A DNA stretch of 64,000 nucleotides from Sphingobium yanoikuyae. Lineage in GTDB: Bacteria > Pseudomonadota > Alphaproteobacteria > Sphingomonadales > Sphingomonadaceae. Each line of letters begins with the position of its first letter. The stretch's first letter is position 1. The position numbers and the translations under genes were made by a program. Below, piece after piece: positions 36,821 through 44,326 of the stretch. Location of the stretch: positions 3,686,001-3,750,000 of the forward strand of contig NZ_CP053021.1 of NCBI RefSeq assembly GCF_013001025.1, read 5' to 3'. The notes beneath the pieces are model-generated. The model worked only from the letters and a program-made list of their open reading frames with translations. It searched no databases and was not told the DNA's origin.

Positions 36821-38809
36821 TCAGAAGCTCAGGCCATAGCTGACCCGCAGCGTGCGCGGCACGCCCCGGTAGAAATAGAGGAAGCGGCTGTTGCTGCCGT
36901 CCAATACGCCCGCATCGCTGACCGCCGAGCGGTAGCCGGTCGTGGCATAATCCCGGTCGAACAGATTTTCGACATTGATGCCGAACCGGTTGCGCCGCGC
37001 CTGGTCCAGCCACAGATGGGCGCCCGCATCGACCACGGCATAATTGCCATAGTTCATCCGGCCAAAGCCCGATGCGGTCGACCAGACATCGCCCACCCAA
37101 TTGGCCGACAGATTGGCGCCGAAGCGGCCGGTCTGCGGCGCATAGACGATCGCGGCGCGGCCATATTGTTCCGGGTTGCGATCGCGCTGCACCGAACTGC
37201 CCTGATTGCGAACACGCGAATATGTGTAGCTGGCAGACAGACCCCAACCGCCGCTCAGGTCGGCGTTCAGCTCCAGCTCGGCACCCCTGGCCCGCACCTT
37301 GTCGCGAACGTTGATATAGGTGCCGTCGGGAAAGGCCGGATCATCATAGGTCGTGTCGATCAGGTCGGTGATGCGCCGGTTGAAATAGGTCGCTTTCCAC
37401 CGGATCGCTCCGCCGGCCAGCGCGCCGCCCAGCGCGGCGTTGAGGTTCAGGCTCTCCTCGGGCTTCAGGTTCGGGTTGCCGACCTCGCAACAGGGATCAT
37501 TGCCATAAAGCTGCGAGGCGTCGGGCAGCACGAAGGAGGTGCCGCCATTGGCCTCCACGAACAGCGCGTCGCTGACATCATAGCGGCCCGACACGTTCCA
37601 GATCGTCTTTTCCGATCCCTTCGCCTTGTTGTAGCGCAGGCCCGCGGCGATCCGCGCCTTGCTCGACAATTCGTCATTGGTGCGCAGCTGGAAGATGCCG
37701 GCATGGACCTGTTCATCGGTCGGCGCGATCAGCAGGACGTCGTCGCGGCCGTTGAAGCTCTGGAAATCATAGCCGATCAGCGTGTCGATGCCGCGCAGCA
37801 TGTTGAGCTGCACCACCGCGCTGCCGCCATAATCCTGATAGCCCCAGAAGGTGCCGGCCGGATAGATGACCTGCGGCGGGCCGGCGGGCACGGGGTTTCG
37901 GATCTGGACATAGGCGGTCTTCCAGTCGTGGAAATAGCCCTTGAGGAAGAATTGCACCCCATCCTCGCCGGTATAGTCGAGCCGCAGGCTGGCCACTTCC
38001 TCATTGCGGTCGTTGCGGCTTTCCTTGGTCCGCGTCGCGCTGATATTGTCGAGATCGGCCTTGGTATGCTGGTAGAGGGCGTTCAGGCGCAGGTCCGACG
38101 CGATATCATATTGATATTTGATGCCCGCCGACCAGAGATCATAGCCGCGCGCGCGATCGGTCGCGCTGGGCTGCATCACGTCATAGGGACGATAGCCGTC
38201 CGACTGGCTGCGATTGGCCCAGACCACGAAGCGATGCTGGCCGATCGCGCCGCGAACATAGCCGTCCAGGCTGGTCCCGGCAAAGCTGTCGAGGCTGGCA
38301 TTGACCTGGCCGCCCAGATCGTCGCTGAAATCGCGGGTGACGACATTGATCACGCCGGCCGCGGCCTGGGTGCCGTAGAACAGGCTTTCGCCCCCTTTCA
38401 GCACCTCGATCCGCTCGATCATGCTGGCGGCCATGGTGTCGTTGGGCGACGTGCCGCCATAGAGGCGGTTGTTGAGGCGGATGCCGTCCATCGTCCACAG
38501 CACATCCTTGGTGCGCGAACCCTGCAGCGCGATGTCGACATAGCTGAACGGCCCGGACTGCGACCGGATGAACAGGCCCGGCACCGCTTCGAGCGCGCGG
38601 GCGGTGTCGATCGCGGCGGCATCGCGGATCTGCGTGTCGGTGACGATCTCGATGGCATGGCCATAGCGCGACAGCTGCTGCGGCAGCGTCTCTTCCAGGC
38701 TGGTGCCGGTGACGACGATGCTGTCGCCTTCCCCTTCGTCGGCCAGAGCCGGCGATGCGATGGCAAGCGAAAGGGCCAGCGCGGCCCGTGAAACGATATT
38801 GGACTTCAT
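36821..38809 (-). CDS. TonB-dependent receptor, cobalamin-riboswitch controlled
   Basis: This 662-residue protein has a signal peptide ending at ALADEGEGD, a TonB-box-like SIVVTGTSLEE, a plug (about residues 40-155, with SMIERIEVLKGGESLFYGTQAAAGVINVVTRDF), and a 22-strand-type barrel ending TLRVSYGLSF. A GGGGGA ribosome site precedes the ATG. With the cobalamin riboswitch about 200 bases upstream and a NiCoT permease downstream, the ligand is probably a corrinoid or a cobalt chelate. The plug is BtuB/CirA-like in general pattern, but B12 binding itself cannot be shown from sequence. Confidence 0.9.
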   Translation of the reverse strand: MKSNIVSRAALALSLAIASPALADEGEGDSIVVTGTSLEETLPQQLSRYGHAIEIVTDTQIRDAAAIDTARALEAVPGLFIRSQSGPFSYVDIALQGSRTKDVLWTMDGIRLNNRLYGGTSPNDTMAASMIERIEVLKGGESLFYGTQAAAGVINVVTRDFSDDLGGQVNASLDSFAGTSLDGYVRGAIGQHRFVVWANRSQSDGYRPYDVMQPSATDRARGYDLWSAGIKYQYDIASDLRLNALYQHTKADLDNISATRTKESRNDRNEEVASLRLDYTGEDGVQFFLKGYFHDWKTAYVQIRNPVPAGPPQVIYPAGTFWGYQDYGGSAVVQLNMLRGIDTLIGYDFQSFNGRDDVLLIAPTDEQVHAGIFQLRTNDELSSKARIAAGLRYNKAKGSEKTIWNVSGRYDVSDALFVEANGGTSFVLPDASQLYGNDPCCEVGNPNLKPEESLNLNAALGGALAGGAIRWKATYFNRRITDLIDTTYDDPAFPDGTYINVRDKVRARGAELELNADLSGGWGLSASYTYSRVRNQGSSVQRDRNPEQYGRAAIVYAPQTGRFGANLSANWVGDVWSTASGFGRMNYGNYAVVDAGAHLWLDQARRNRFGINVENLFDRDYATTGYRSAVSDAGVLDGSNSRFLYFYRGVPRTLRVSYGLSF

Positions 38810-39010
38810 TTATTCCCCCATCCGGCGCCGCGTTCGACGGGCGGGGGCAACCTTCACGAGCGGCACGCGCGCGAACGTCCGACACACGCGCCGGCCGGGC
38901 GCCCAAGGGCAACCGACGCGCGTCGTCGCAGCGGCCCCAGCCGCTCGTTCGTCGCTCAGACGGAAGTTACCGTGCCGCGGCCATCCCCTGGACCAAGGCA
39001 AGAGCGACCA

Positions 39011-39218
39011 GACGCCGGCAGGTCTCCTGGCTCACGGGTCATCGCTTGATGCACGGCCTTCCCAGGCCTCGCAGGATTTAGCGTCCGGCCCAGTGGCTGG
39101 CGGATCGGTCATTCTGCCGTCCGCACATGTACATCGCGCTCACCGCTTACAGTTGCAGGGACAGCTGCGGATTTGGACAGTCACCCGTCCGCACCGCATT
39201 CCCTATTAAGCCCCTTTC
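39011..39218 (-). promoter_or_regulatory. Cobalamin (AdoCbl-type) riboswitch
   Basis: On the minus strand the leader contains, 5' to 3', AATGCGGTGC (about 39202), ATCCGCAGCTGTCCCTGCAA (about 39170-39150), GTAAGCGG, GCCACTG (39091-39097) and the B12 box AGCCAGGAGACCTGCC (about 39033-39018). These are the conserved blocks of the cobalamin riboswitch in the right order and spacing. The TBDR start is about 200 nt downstream, leaving room for an expression platform at 38810-39010. It should switch the TBDR-PepSY-NiCoT operon off when adenosylcobalamin is plentiful. The far boundary is approximate. Confidence 0.95.
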
Positions 39219-39306
39219 GGGACACCGGCGCGATCATGATCCCATGCCGTGCGGCGCGGGATCGGCGGGATCGATAATCGAATATCGGGCGGGCTGCAAG
39301 CGCCTC

Positions 39307-40182
39307 TCAGAACCAGGCGCGCAGGCCGATCACCAGGCTGGTGGCCGACGGCTTATCGCCGGCGGCACGGGCATAATCGGCCGTATCGCCCAGCTTGCGT
39401 TCCCAATTGACGCCGACATAGGGCGCAAATTCGCGGGCGATCTCGTAGCGCAGCCGCAGCCCCAGCTCGATATCGGACGGGCCGGCGCCGATCCCCAGTT
39501 CGGGCACGGCCTGCGCCGCCAGATTGAACTCGGCAGCGGGCTGCAGGATCAGCCGCTGGGTGATGCGCTGGTCATAGCTCGCCTCCAGCCGCAGATGGGC
39601 GTCGCCCCTGGTCGACAGGAAGGCTTCGGCCCCGACCTCGAACCAGTAAGGCGCCAGGCCGTCGATGCCGATCACCGCATAGCTGCGGTCCGGCCCTTCG
39701 CCGAAATCCTGCCGCACGCCCGCCTGCAGGTTGAACCAGGGGTCGATCGCCCGGCTGTAGAGCGCCTGCACCTCGGCCCGTTCGAGCGATCCGCCGACCG
39801 TCCCCTCACCCTCGCTCTTGACCGCGAAGCGGTTGATGTCGCCGCCGATCCAGCCTTCGCCCTCCCAGGCATAGCCATCAGCGCCCTTGCCGGCGCGATA
39901 TTCCAGCCGATCGAGCATCCATTGCGAATAGGTCATGCCGCCCCCTTCCGCGATCATCGCCGCGCGGGCGCGGGCCATGGCAGCGGGGTCATAGAGCGCG
40001 TCGGCGGCATGATCGGTCGGCACTGTCGGCGGCGTGCCTTGCGGGATGGCGGCGTCGGCAGCCGGCATCTCATGACCCATTGCCCCATGATCCATCTGGC
40101 TATGGTCCATCTGGCTATGGTCCATCGTCTGGGCCTGCACCGGCGCGGCGGCGGCGAGCATCAGAAGCGCGACCCTCCTCAT
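39307..40182 (-). CDS. copB: Copper resistance outer-membrane protein CopB
   Basis: This 291-residue protein has a signal peptide ending AAAAPVQAQ, then a Met/His-rich copper-binding segment with MDHSQMDHSQMDHGAMGHEM, and a C-terminal beta-barrel domain of the CopB/PcoB family (about residues 80-291; MLDRLEYRAGKGADGYAWEG, GGDINRF, and a final LRAWF with terminal Phe). It resides in the outer membrane and contributes to periplasmic copper tolerance. Its start overlaps the copA stop by ATGA (40179-40182). It is the last gene of the copper operon, and no clear terminator is seen before the downstream riboswitch. Confidence 0.93.
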   Translation of the reverse strand: MRRVALLMLAAAAPVQAQTMDHSQMDHSQMDHGAMGHEMPAADAAIPQGTPPTVPTDHAADALYDPAAMARARAAMIAEGGGMTYSQWMLDRLEYRAGKGADGYAWEGEGWIGGDINRFAVKSEGEGTVGGSLERAEVQALYSRAIDPWFNLQAGVRQDFGEGPDRSYAVIGIDGLAPYWFEVGAEAFLSTRGDAHLRLEASYDQRITQRLILQPAAEFNLAAQAVPELGIGAGPSDIELGLRLRYEIAREFAPYVGVNWERKLGDTADYARAAGDKPSATSLVIGLRAWF

Positions 40183-41918
40183 GCCGCGTCCTCCCCATGG
40201 CGGACCGTCACGACCCGCATCATCCCGGCATGCATGTGCATCAGCATATGGCAGTGGAACGCCCAGTCACCCAGCGCATCGGCGGTAAGGTCGAAGCTGA
40301 CCTTGCCGCCCGGCAGCACATTCACCGTATGCTTGCGCGGATTATGCGCCGCCTCGCCGGTCACCAGTTCGAAGAAATGGCCGTGCAGATGGATGGGATG
40401 CGGCATCATCGTGTCGTTGATCAGGGTCACGCGCACCCGTTCCATATGGCGGAAGGCGATCGGCTCCGCCCCTTCCGACAGCTTCACCCCGTCGAACGAC
40501 CACATGTATCGTTCCATGTTCGCGGTCAGATGAATGTCGAGCGACCGGGTCGGGGTGCGCAGGTCCGTGTTCGGCGTCAGCGACCGCAGATCGGCATAGG
40601 TCAGCACCCGATGGTCGACATCCTCCAGCCCCGTCGGCCGGTCAGCGGTGCGATCGGCCGGCATCGGCGACAGGGTGGCGACGCCCGGCCCCATTTTCAC
40701 GCCCGGCGCGACCGACTTGTCGCGCATCTTCATGCTATGCCCGCTCATGGCGTCATTGGCCGGCTGGCTGAGGTCGATCACGCCGCCATGGCCCATATCC
40801 ATGCCGCCCATGTCCATGCCCATGTCCTTCATGCCCAGCAGCGGCCGGGCGCGCCGGGCCGGCACGGGGGCGACCATGCCGACCTGCGGCGCCAGCGTGG
40901 CGCGGACCAGGCCCGACCGGTCGATCGCCTCGGCAATCAGGGCATAGGGCTTCGCCTCGCCGGGCTGGACGATCACATCATAGGTTTCGGCAATGCCGAT
41001 CTGGAACTCGTCGGTCTCGACCGGCTGGACATCCTGCCCGTCGCACTGGACGACGGTCATCGGCAGGCCGGGCAGGCGAACATTGAAATTGGTCATCGCC
41101 GACGCGTTGATGATGCGCAGCCGCACCCTCTCGCCCGGCGCGAACAGGCCGGTCCAGTTTTCGGCCGTGCCCATGCCGTTCACCAGATAGCTGTAGGTGG
41201 CGCCGGTGACGTCGGAAATATCGGTCGGGTCCATGCGCATCGCGCCCCAGTCGATGCGGTCCTTGAGCCCCTGATCCTTCCCCGCCAGCAGCCCGGCCAG
41301 CGTCTGGCGCTGCATGTTGTAATAGCCGCCCATCTGCTTCAGCCTTTGCAGCAGCCTGTGCGGATGAACCGGGCTCCAGTCGGCGAGCAGGATCACATGC
41401 TCCCGGTCATAGGCCACCGGATCGACGCCGGCGGGATCGATGATGATCGGCCCGTAAAGGCCCATCGCCTCCTGCATGCCCGAATGGCTGTGATACCAGT
41501 AGGTGCCTGCCTGCCGCACCGGAAAGCGATAGGTGAAGGTCTCGCCGAGCATGATGCCGGGGAAGCTGATGCCCGGCACGCCGTCCATCTGGAAGGGCAG
41601 GATCAGCCCATGCCAGTGGATCGAGCTATCCTCCTTCAACCGGTTGGTGACGGCGATGTTGACACTCTGCCCCTCGCGCAGGCGGATGAGCGGCGCCGGC
41701 GTGCCGCCATTGACGCTGATCGCATGGGCCGATCGGCCGCCGGTCGCAAAATGCCCATCGCCGATGCTGAGCGCGATCGTCTCGCCCGACAGCGCGCCCT
41801 GCGCCGCGCCATGCGTGCCGGTGGCCGCCCAGCCGGGCAAGGCCTGTGCCAGTGCAAGCGCCGCGCCGCCCCGGATCAGGCTGCGGCGGTCGAGAGGAAG
41901 GGAAGGCAGATCGGTCAT
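40179..41918 (-). CDS. copA: Periplasmic multicopper oxidase CopA
   Basis: This 579-residue protein begins with a Tat signal (DRRSLIRGGAALALAQALPG). Copper-site motifs are in order: HWHGLILP (about residues 90-97), WYHSHSGMQ (about 133-141), and near the C terminus HPIHLHGHFFEL and HCHMLMHMHAGM, which supply type 1, 2 and 3 ligands. A Met-rich stretch MKDMGMDMGGMDMGHGG (about 357-373) is typical of CopA/PcoA. It oxidises Cu(I) to less toxic Cu(II) in the periplasm. It starts six bases after the sigma-factor stop and overlaps copB. Confidence 0.95.
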   Translation of the reverse strand: MTDLPSLPLDRRSLIRGGAALALAQALPGWAATGTHGAAQGALSGETIALSIGDGHFATGGRSAHAISVNGGTPAPLIRLREGQSVNIAVTNRLKEDSSIHWHGLILPFQMDGVPGISFPGIMLGETFTYRFPVRQAGTYWYHSHSGMQEAMGLYGPIIIDPAGVDPVAYDREHVILLADWSPVHPHRLLQRLKQMGGYYNMQRQTLAGLLAGKDQGLKDRIDWGAMRMDPTDISDVTGATYSYLVNGMGTAENWTGLFAPGERVRLRIINASAMTNFNVRLPGLPMTVVQCDGQDVQPVETDEFQIGIAETYDVIVQPGEAKPYALIAEAIDRSGLVRATLAPQVGMVAPVPARRARPLLGMKDMGMDMGGMDMGHGGVIDLSQPANDAMSGHSMKMRDKSVAPGVKMGPGVATLSPMPADRTADRPTGLEDVDHRVLTYADLRSLTPNTDLRTPTRSLDIHLTANMERYMWSFDGVKLSEGAEPIAFRHMERVRVTLINDTMMPHPIHLHGHFFELVTGEAAHNPRKHTVNVLPGGKVSFDLTADALGDWAFHCHMLMHMHAGMMRVVTVRHGEDAA

Positions 41919-41924
41919 ACGGGC

Positions 41925-42500
41925 TTATACGCGCGCGCCGTCGCTTTCCCTCAACATCTCCTGCAATTGCCGGCGGGCACGGTAAAGGCGGGTTTCCACC
42001 GCCTTTTCGCTCACCCCCAATATCTGCGCGACCTCGGCCTGGCTCATGCCCTCGATCCCGCGCAGCAAAACCACCTCGCGCAGCGCCACCGGCAATGCCG
42101 CCACCGCTGCCTCGATCCGGGCAACGCCAGCGCGGGACTGGGCCGCCTGCTCGGGATCGGGCCCCGCGTCGGCGACATGGGCGGCGTCCTCGATCGGCCG
42201 GGCGAAGCTGAAGAAGCGACGGACGGCACGGCGGCGCGCCCAGTCATGGCATTTGTTGATCGTGATCCGCGCGATCCAGCCGCGAAAGGGCCGGCGCCCA
42301 TCATAGCGGGCGAGCGAGGTAAAGGCGGCGATGAAGCTTTCCTGCACGATGTCCATTGCCGCATCCGCATCGCCGACATGGCCACGCGCCAGCCGATAGA
42401 CGGCATCGCGGTGCCGCCGCATCAGCGCGCCATAGGCGGCCTGCCGCCCGGCCAGCGCCTGCGCCGCCAGCGTGGCATCATCAGGATCGTCGGCTATCAC
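41925..42500 (-). CDS. ECF-type RNA polymerase sigma factor, copper-operon linked
   Basis: This 191-residue sigma-70-family protein has region 2 (about residues 25-95; AVYRLARGHVGDADAAMDIV, ESFIAAFTSLARYDG, WIARITINKCHDWAR) and region 4 (about 130-180; LPVALREVVLLRGIEGMSQA, AQILGVSEKAVETRLYRAR). The start is a GTG at 42500 that overlaps the stop of the CnrX-like gene (GTGA, 42497-42500). Together with the CnrX- and CnrY-like genes just before it, it resembles the CnrYXH metal-responsive signalling set of Cupriavidus. It probably drives the operon, including copA and copB, when periplasmic copper is high. Confidence 0.92.
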   Translation of the reverse strand: MIADDPDDATLAAQALAGRQAAYGALMRRHRDAVYRLARGHVGDADAAMDIVQESFIAAFTSLARYDGRRPFRGWIARITINKCHDWARRRAVRRFFSFARPIEDAAHVADAGPDPEQAAQSRAGVARIEAAVAALPVALREVVLLRGIEGMSQAEVAQILGVSEKAVETRLYRARRQLQEMLRESDGARV

Positions 42501-42931
42501 CCGACAGGCTGGGTCAGCGCCTTGACCACCGCCGCGTCGAACAGCGCGGCCTGATCGGGGCGCAGCACGCCGCGCATCGCGAAGATGTGCTTCAATGTTT
42601 CCTTCTGCAATTCCCCCATCGCCTGGTGCGACCGGTCGACCGCCTGGGCGACGCGCGGCCCATAGCCATGTTCGGCGGCGATCGCGGCGGCCAGCCGCTG
42701 ATTGTCGGCGCGCATTTCCGCGTCGAGCGCGGCCTTGCGCTGCGCGAAGGCGGCTTCCAGATCGGCGATGCGCTGCTTCTGGCCGGCATCCAGGGTCAGC
42801 CGATCGTGGAGCAGGGCATGAACCTCATTCTCCACCGGCGGCGCGGGTGCGAGCCAGGTGCGCGCAACCAGCACGGCGGCCAGCGCCGCGGCAAAGGCGA
42901 CCAGCGCCACCAGCCAATAGCGTTTGCCCAT
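42497..42931 (-). CDS. CnrX/ZraP-like periplasmic heavy-metal sensor
   Basis: This 144-residue protein has an N-terminal membrane anchor (YWLVALVAFAAALAAVLVAR) and a helical periplasmic domain (about residues 35-144) with EVHALLHDRLTLDAGQKQRI and a coiled-coil-like region to AMRGVLRPDQAALFD. It matches the periplasmic metal-sensor family containing CnrX, NccX and CpxP/ZraP-like proteins. Binding metal would change its contact with the anti-sigma partner. It lies 2 bp after the CnrY-like gene and overlaps the sigma gene. Copper specificity is inferred from the operon. Confidence 0.85.
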   Translation of the reverse strand: MGKRYWLVALVAFAAALAAVLVARTWLAPAPPVENEVHALLHDRLTLDAGQKQRIADLEAAFAQRKAALDAEMRADNQRLAAAIAAEHGYGPRVAQAVDRSHQAMGELQKETLKHIFAMRGVLRPDQAALFDAAVVKALTQPVG

Positions 42932-42933
42932 CC

Positions 42934-43200
42934 TTATCGCTCCAGCAGGCGGAAGGGCGCATAGTCGGACATGCCGATCAGCAGCGGGCCGGGCGCGGCC
43001 TGCGCCGGCTGCGCGGGCACGGCGCTGCCGATCCAGCCGATGCCGATCGCCATCACGCCGGCCAGCATCAGGCTGCGCCGCGCGACGCTGCGTTCGCGGC
43101 GGCGATCCAGCCCCTGCATCACCGCCTCCTCCAGCCCGTCGAAGCGCGCCGCCGCCGGCGCGTCGCGCAGCCCGGCCAGCATGTCATCCAGATCGTCCAT
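42934..43200 (-). CDS. CnrY-like small single-TM anti-sigma protein
   Basis: This 88-residue protein has an acidic cytoplasmic N terminus (MDDLDDMLAGLRDAP), a basic patch (DRRRERSVARR) and one membrane helix (SLMLAGVMAIGIGWIGSAVP, about residues 46-65), then a short periplasmic tail. Size and layout match CnrY-type anti-sigma factors that hold an ECF sigma factor at the membrane. The start at 43200 is favoured by an AAGGA site seven bases upstream; 43215 is an alternative. It is first in the operon, followed by the sensor and the sigma factor. Sequence similarity to CnrY itself is weak by eye, so the call rests on context. Confidence 0.72.
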   Translation of the reverse strand: MDDLDDMLAGLRDAPAAARFDGLEEAVMQGLDRRRERSVARRSLMLAGVMAIGIGWIGSAVPAQPAQAAPGPLLIGMSDYAPFRLLER

Positions 43201-43336
43201 CGTTCCGTCCTTCATGTCCTGCCTGACGATACGCATCCGGCCGACCCATCCCTCGAACAAAATAGCGCGGCGCGTGAGGGATGCGACAGGACAATGCGTA
43301 TTCCCCTGCAAGACGCGCATTTTTCCGGAGACATCC

Positions 43337-43717
43337 ATGCCCCGCCTGCCCCTGATCGCCGCAGCCTTTGCCCTCACCGCCCTGCCCGGCGCCGCCTTCG
43401 CCAGGCCGCAGCTCGTTGCGGCCAGTCCCGCCGCCAATGCCAGCGTCGCCAAGCCGACCCGGCTGACCCTGGGCTTTTCCGAGGCGCTCCAGGCCGATCA
43501 TAGCAGCATCACGCTCACCATGACCGGCATGCCGGGCATGGCCGATCATCCGCCGATGCCGATCAAGGGCTTCACCACCGCCGTGGCCGCCGATGGCAAG
43601 GGCCTGGTCATCACCCTGCCCCGCGCCCTGCCGACCGGCAGCTATGATCTTCAATGGACAGTGATGGGCAACGATCATCAGCCGGTCAGCGGCACATATA
43701 GCTTCAAGGTGCGCTGA
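43337..43717 (+). CDS. copC: Periplasmic copper-binding protein CopC
   Basis: This 126-residue protein has a signal peptide (LPLIAAAFALTALPGAAFA), then the CopC beta-sandwich: RPQLVAASPAANASV with the mature N terminus, LTLGFSEALQADHSSI, and YDLQWTVMGNDHQPVSGTYS near the end. An internal Met-rich stretch (MTGMPGMADHPPMP) adds Cu(I) ligands. The usual mature His1 appears to be replaced (RPQL instead of HAxL), which would alter the Cu(II) site. A GGAG site lies seven bases upstream of the ATG. It is divergent from the sigma/copAB operon across 136 bp, and no copD gene follows. Confidence 0.88.
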   Translation: MPRLPLIAAAFALTALPGAAFARPQLVAASPAANASVAKPTRLTLGFSEALQADHSSITLTMTGMPGMADHPPMPIKGFTTAVAADGKGLVITLPRALPTGSYDLQWTVMGNDHQPVSGTYSFKVR

Positions 43718-43780
43718 GGAGGACAAGTACCCGGCTCAACCAGCCCCTTCAGGTCCGAAATGGGTGGAAACAAGACATAG

Positions 43781-43899
43781 CCCCTCCCTTCCAGGGAGGG
43801 GTTGGGGTGGGTTGCGAGCGCAGCGAGCTTCTGCCCTATCGACCGTAGACCGCCGCTACGCGGCGCACCCACCCCCGGCCCCTCCCTGGAAGGGAGGGG
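43781..43899. repeat. Long imperfect inverted repeat with self-palindromic arms
   Basis: The left arm (43781-43816) and right arm (about 43864-43899) are near-perfect inverted copies, about 36 bp each. Each arm starts with its own smaller palindrome, CCCCTCCC around a short centre to GGGAGGGG, next to a GGGGTGGGT block. The roughly 47-base loop contains GCGAGCGCAGCGAGC. It lies 63 bp after copC. Similar elements are, from memory, frequent between genes in sphingomonads, and it could also terminate copC. Confidence 0.8.
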
Positions 43900-44061
43900 A
43901 GTAGGAAACGTCAGCTTCTGGTCGCTTCCGGTCACCCGCTTTCCTACTCGGCCCTTCTCTGATCTATCCTGTGGGATGGCCCCGCCCCCTCCATGCCTCC
44001 CGGCGTTCACGCGCATCAGCGGTGCAAATCTGTCGCTTCGCTGTCGCCCGACTGTCGCTTC

Positions 44062-44109
44062 GGCGACGCGTCGGGATGACCCGCATCATGACCCAACCGA
44101 CGCGTCGCC
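44062..44109. repeat. 13-bp perfect inverted repeat
   Basis: GGCGACGCGTCGG at 44062-44074 is matched by CCGACGCGTCGCC at 44097-44109, with a 22-base loop. Each half contains the self-complementary CGACGCGTCG. Similar CTGTCGC words precede it. It may be a decayed repeat unit or a hairpin; no gene boundary is nearby. Confidence 0.6.
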
Positions 44110-44270
44110 GTCGCGTGGCAGGCGCGGCATGGGGGCGTTTGCGGTGCATTTCGTCCGAATCCGCGCACGACACTGTGAACTTCGTAGGAGATTTGACTGT
44201 CGCGTCGCCGCCGCCCCCGCAGGAGCCGCAAAGCCGCTTGGCATCGGCCCGCCACTCCTGTAGCCATATA

Positions 44271-44302
44271 CCCACATAGGGCGCCATAGCGCCACATAGT
44301 GG
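44271..44302. promoter_or_regulatory. Three consecutive dyads upstream of GH2 gene
   Basis: Three short palindromes lie side by side: CCC-ACATA-GGG (44271-44281), GGCGC-CATA-GCGCC (44280-44293) and CCAC-ATA-GTGG (44292-44302). All share an ATA centre. They end 24 bp before the GH2 start, which has a GGAGAGGGGG ribosome site. They may form an operator for a sugar-responsive regulator; no such regulator is adjacent. Confidence 0.4.
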
Positions 44303-44326
44303 ACATATTCTGGAGAGGGGGCCGAT

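Larger units (their letters stand above)
43718..44326. other. 609-bp spacer without a supported gene
   Basis: Open frames here are Arg/Ser-rich in every frame and lack ribosome sites, so I call no gene. The region holds the 36-bp-arm inverted repeat at 43781-43899, repeated CTGTCGC and CGACGCGTCG words around 44030-44115, and three small dyads before the GH2 gene. It looks like repeat-derived spacer plus the GH2 promoter. Confidence 0.55.

Noticed and set aside
40080..40140. Tandem DNA-like repeat in the copB start region
   Set aside because: It is the coding sequence of the Met/His copper-binding repeats, not an independent DNA element.
40080..42554. Long antisense frame opposite copA and the sigma gene
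   Set aside because: It spans several well-supported opposite-strand genes and shows no family motif.
43718..44326. Several 80-170 codon frames in the spacer before GH2
   Set aside because: Arg/Ser/Pro-rich in all frames, overlapping palindromes, without ribosome sites; repeat DNA explains them better.
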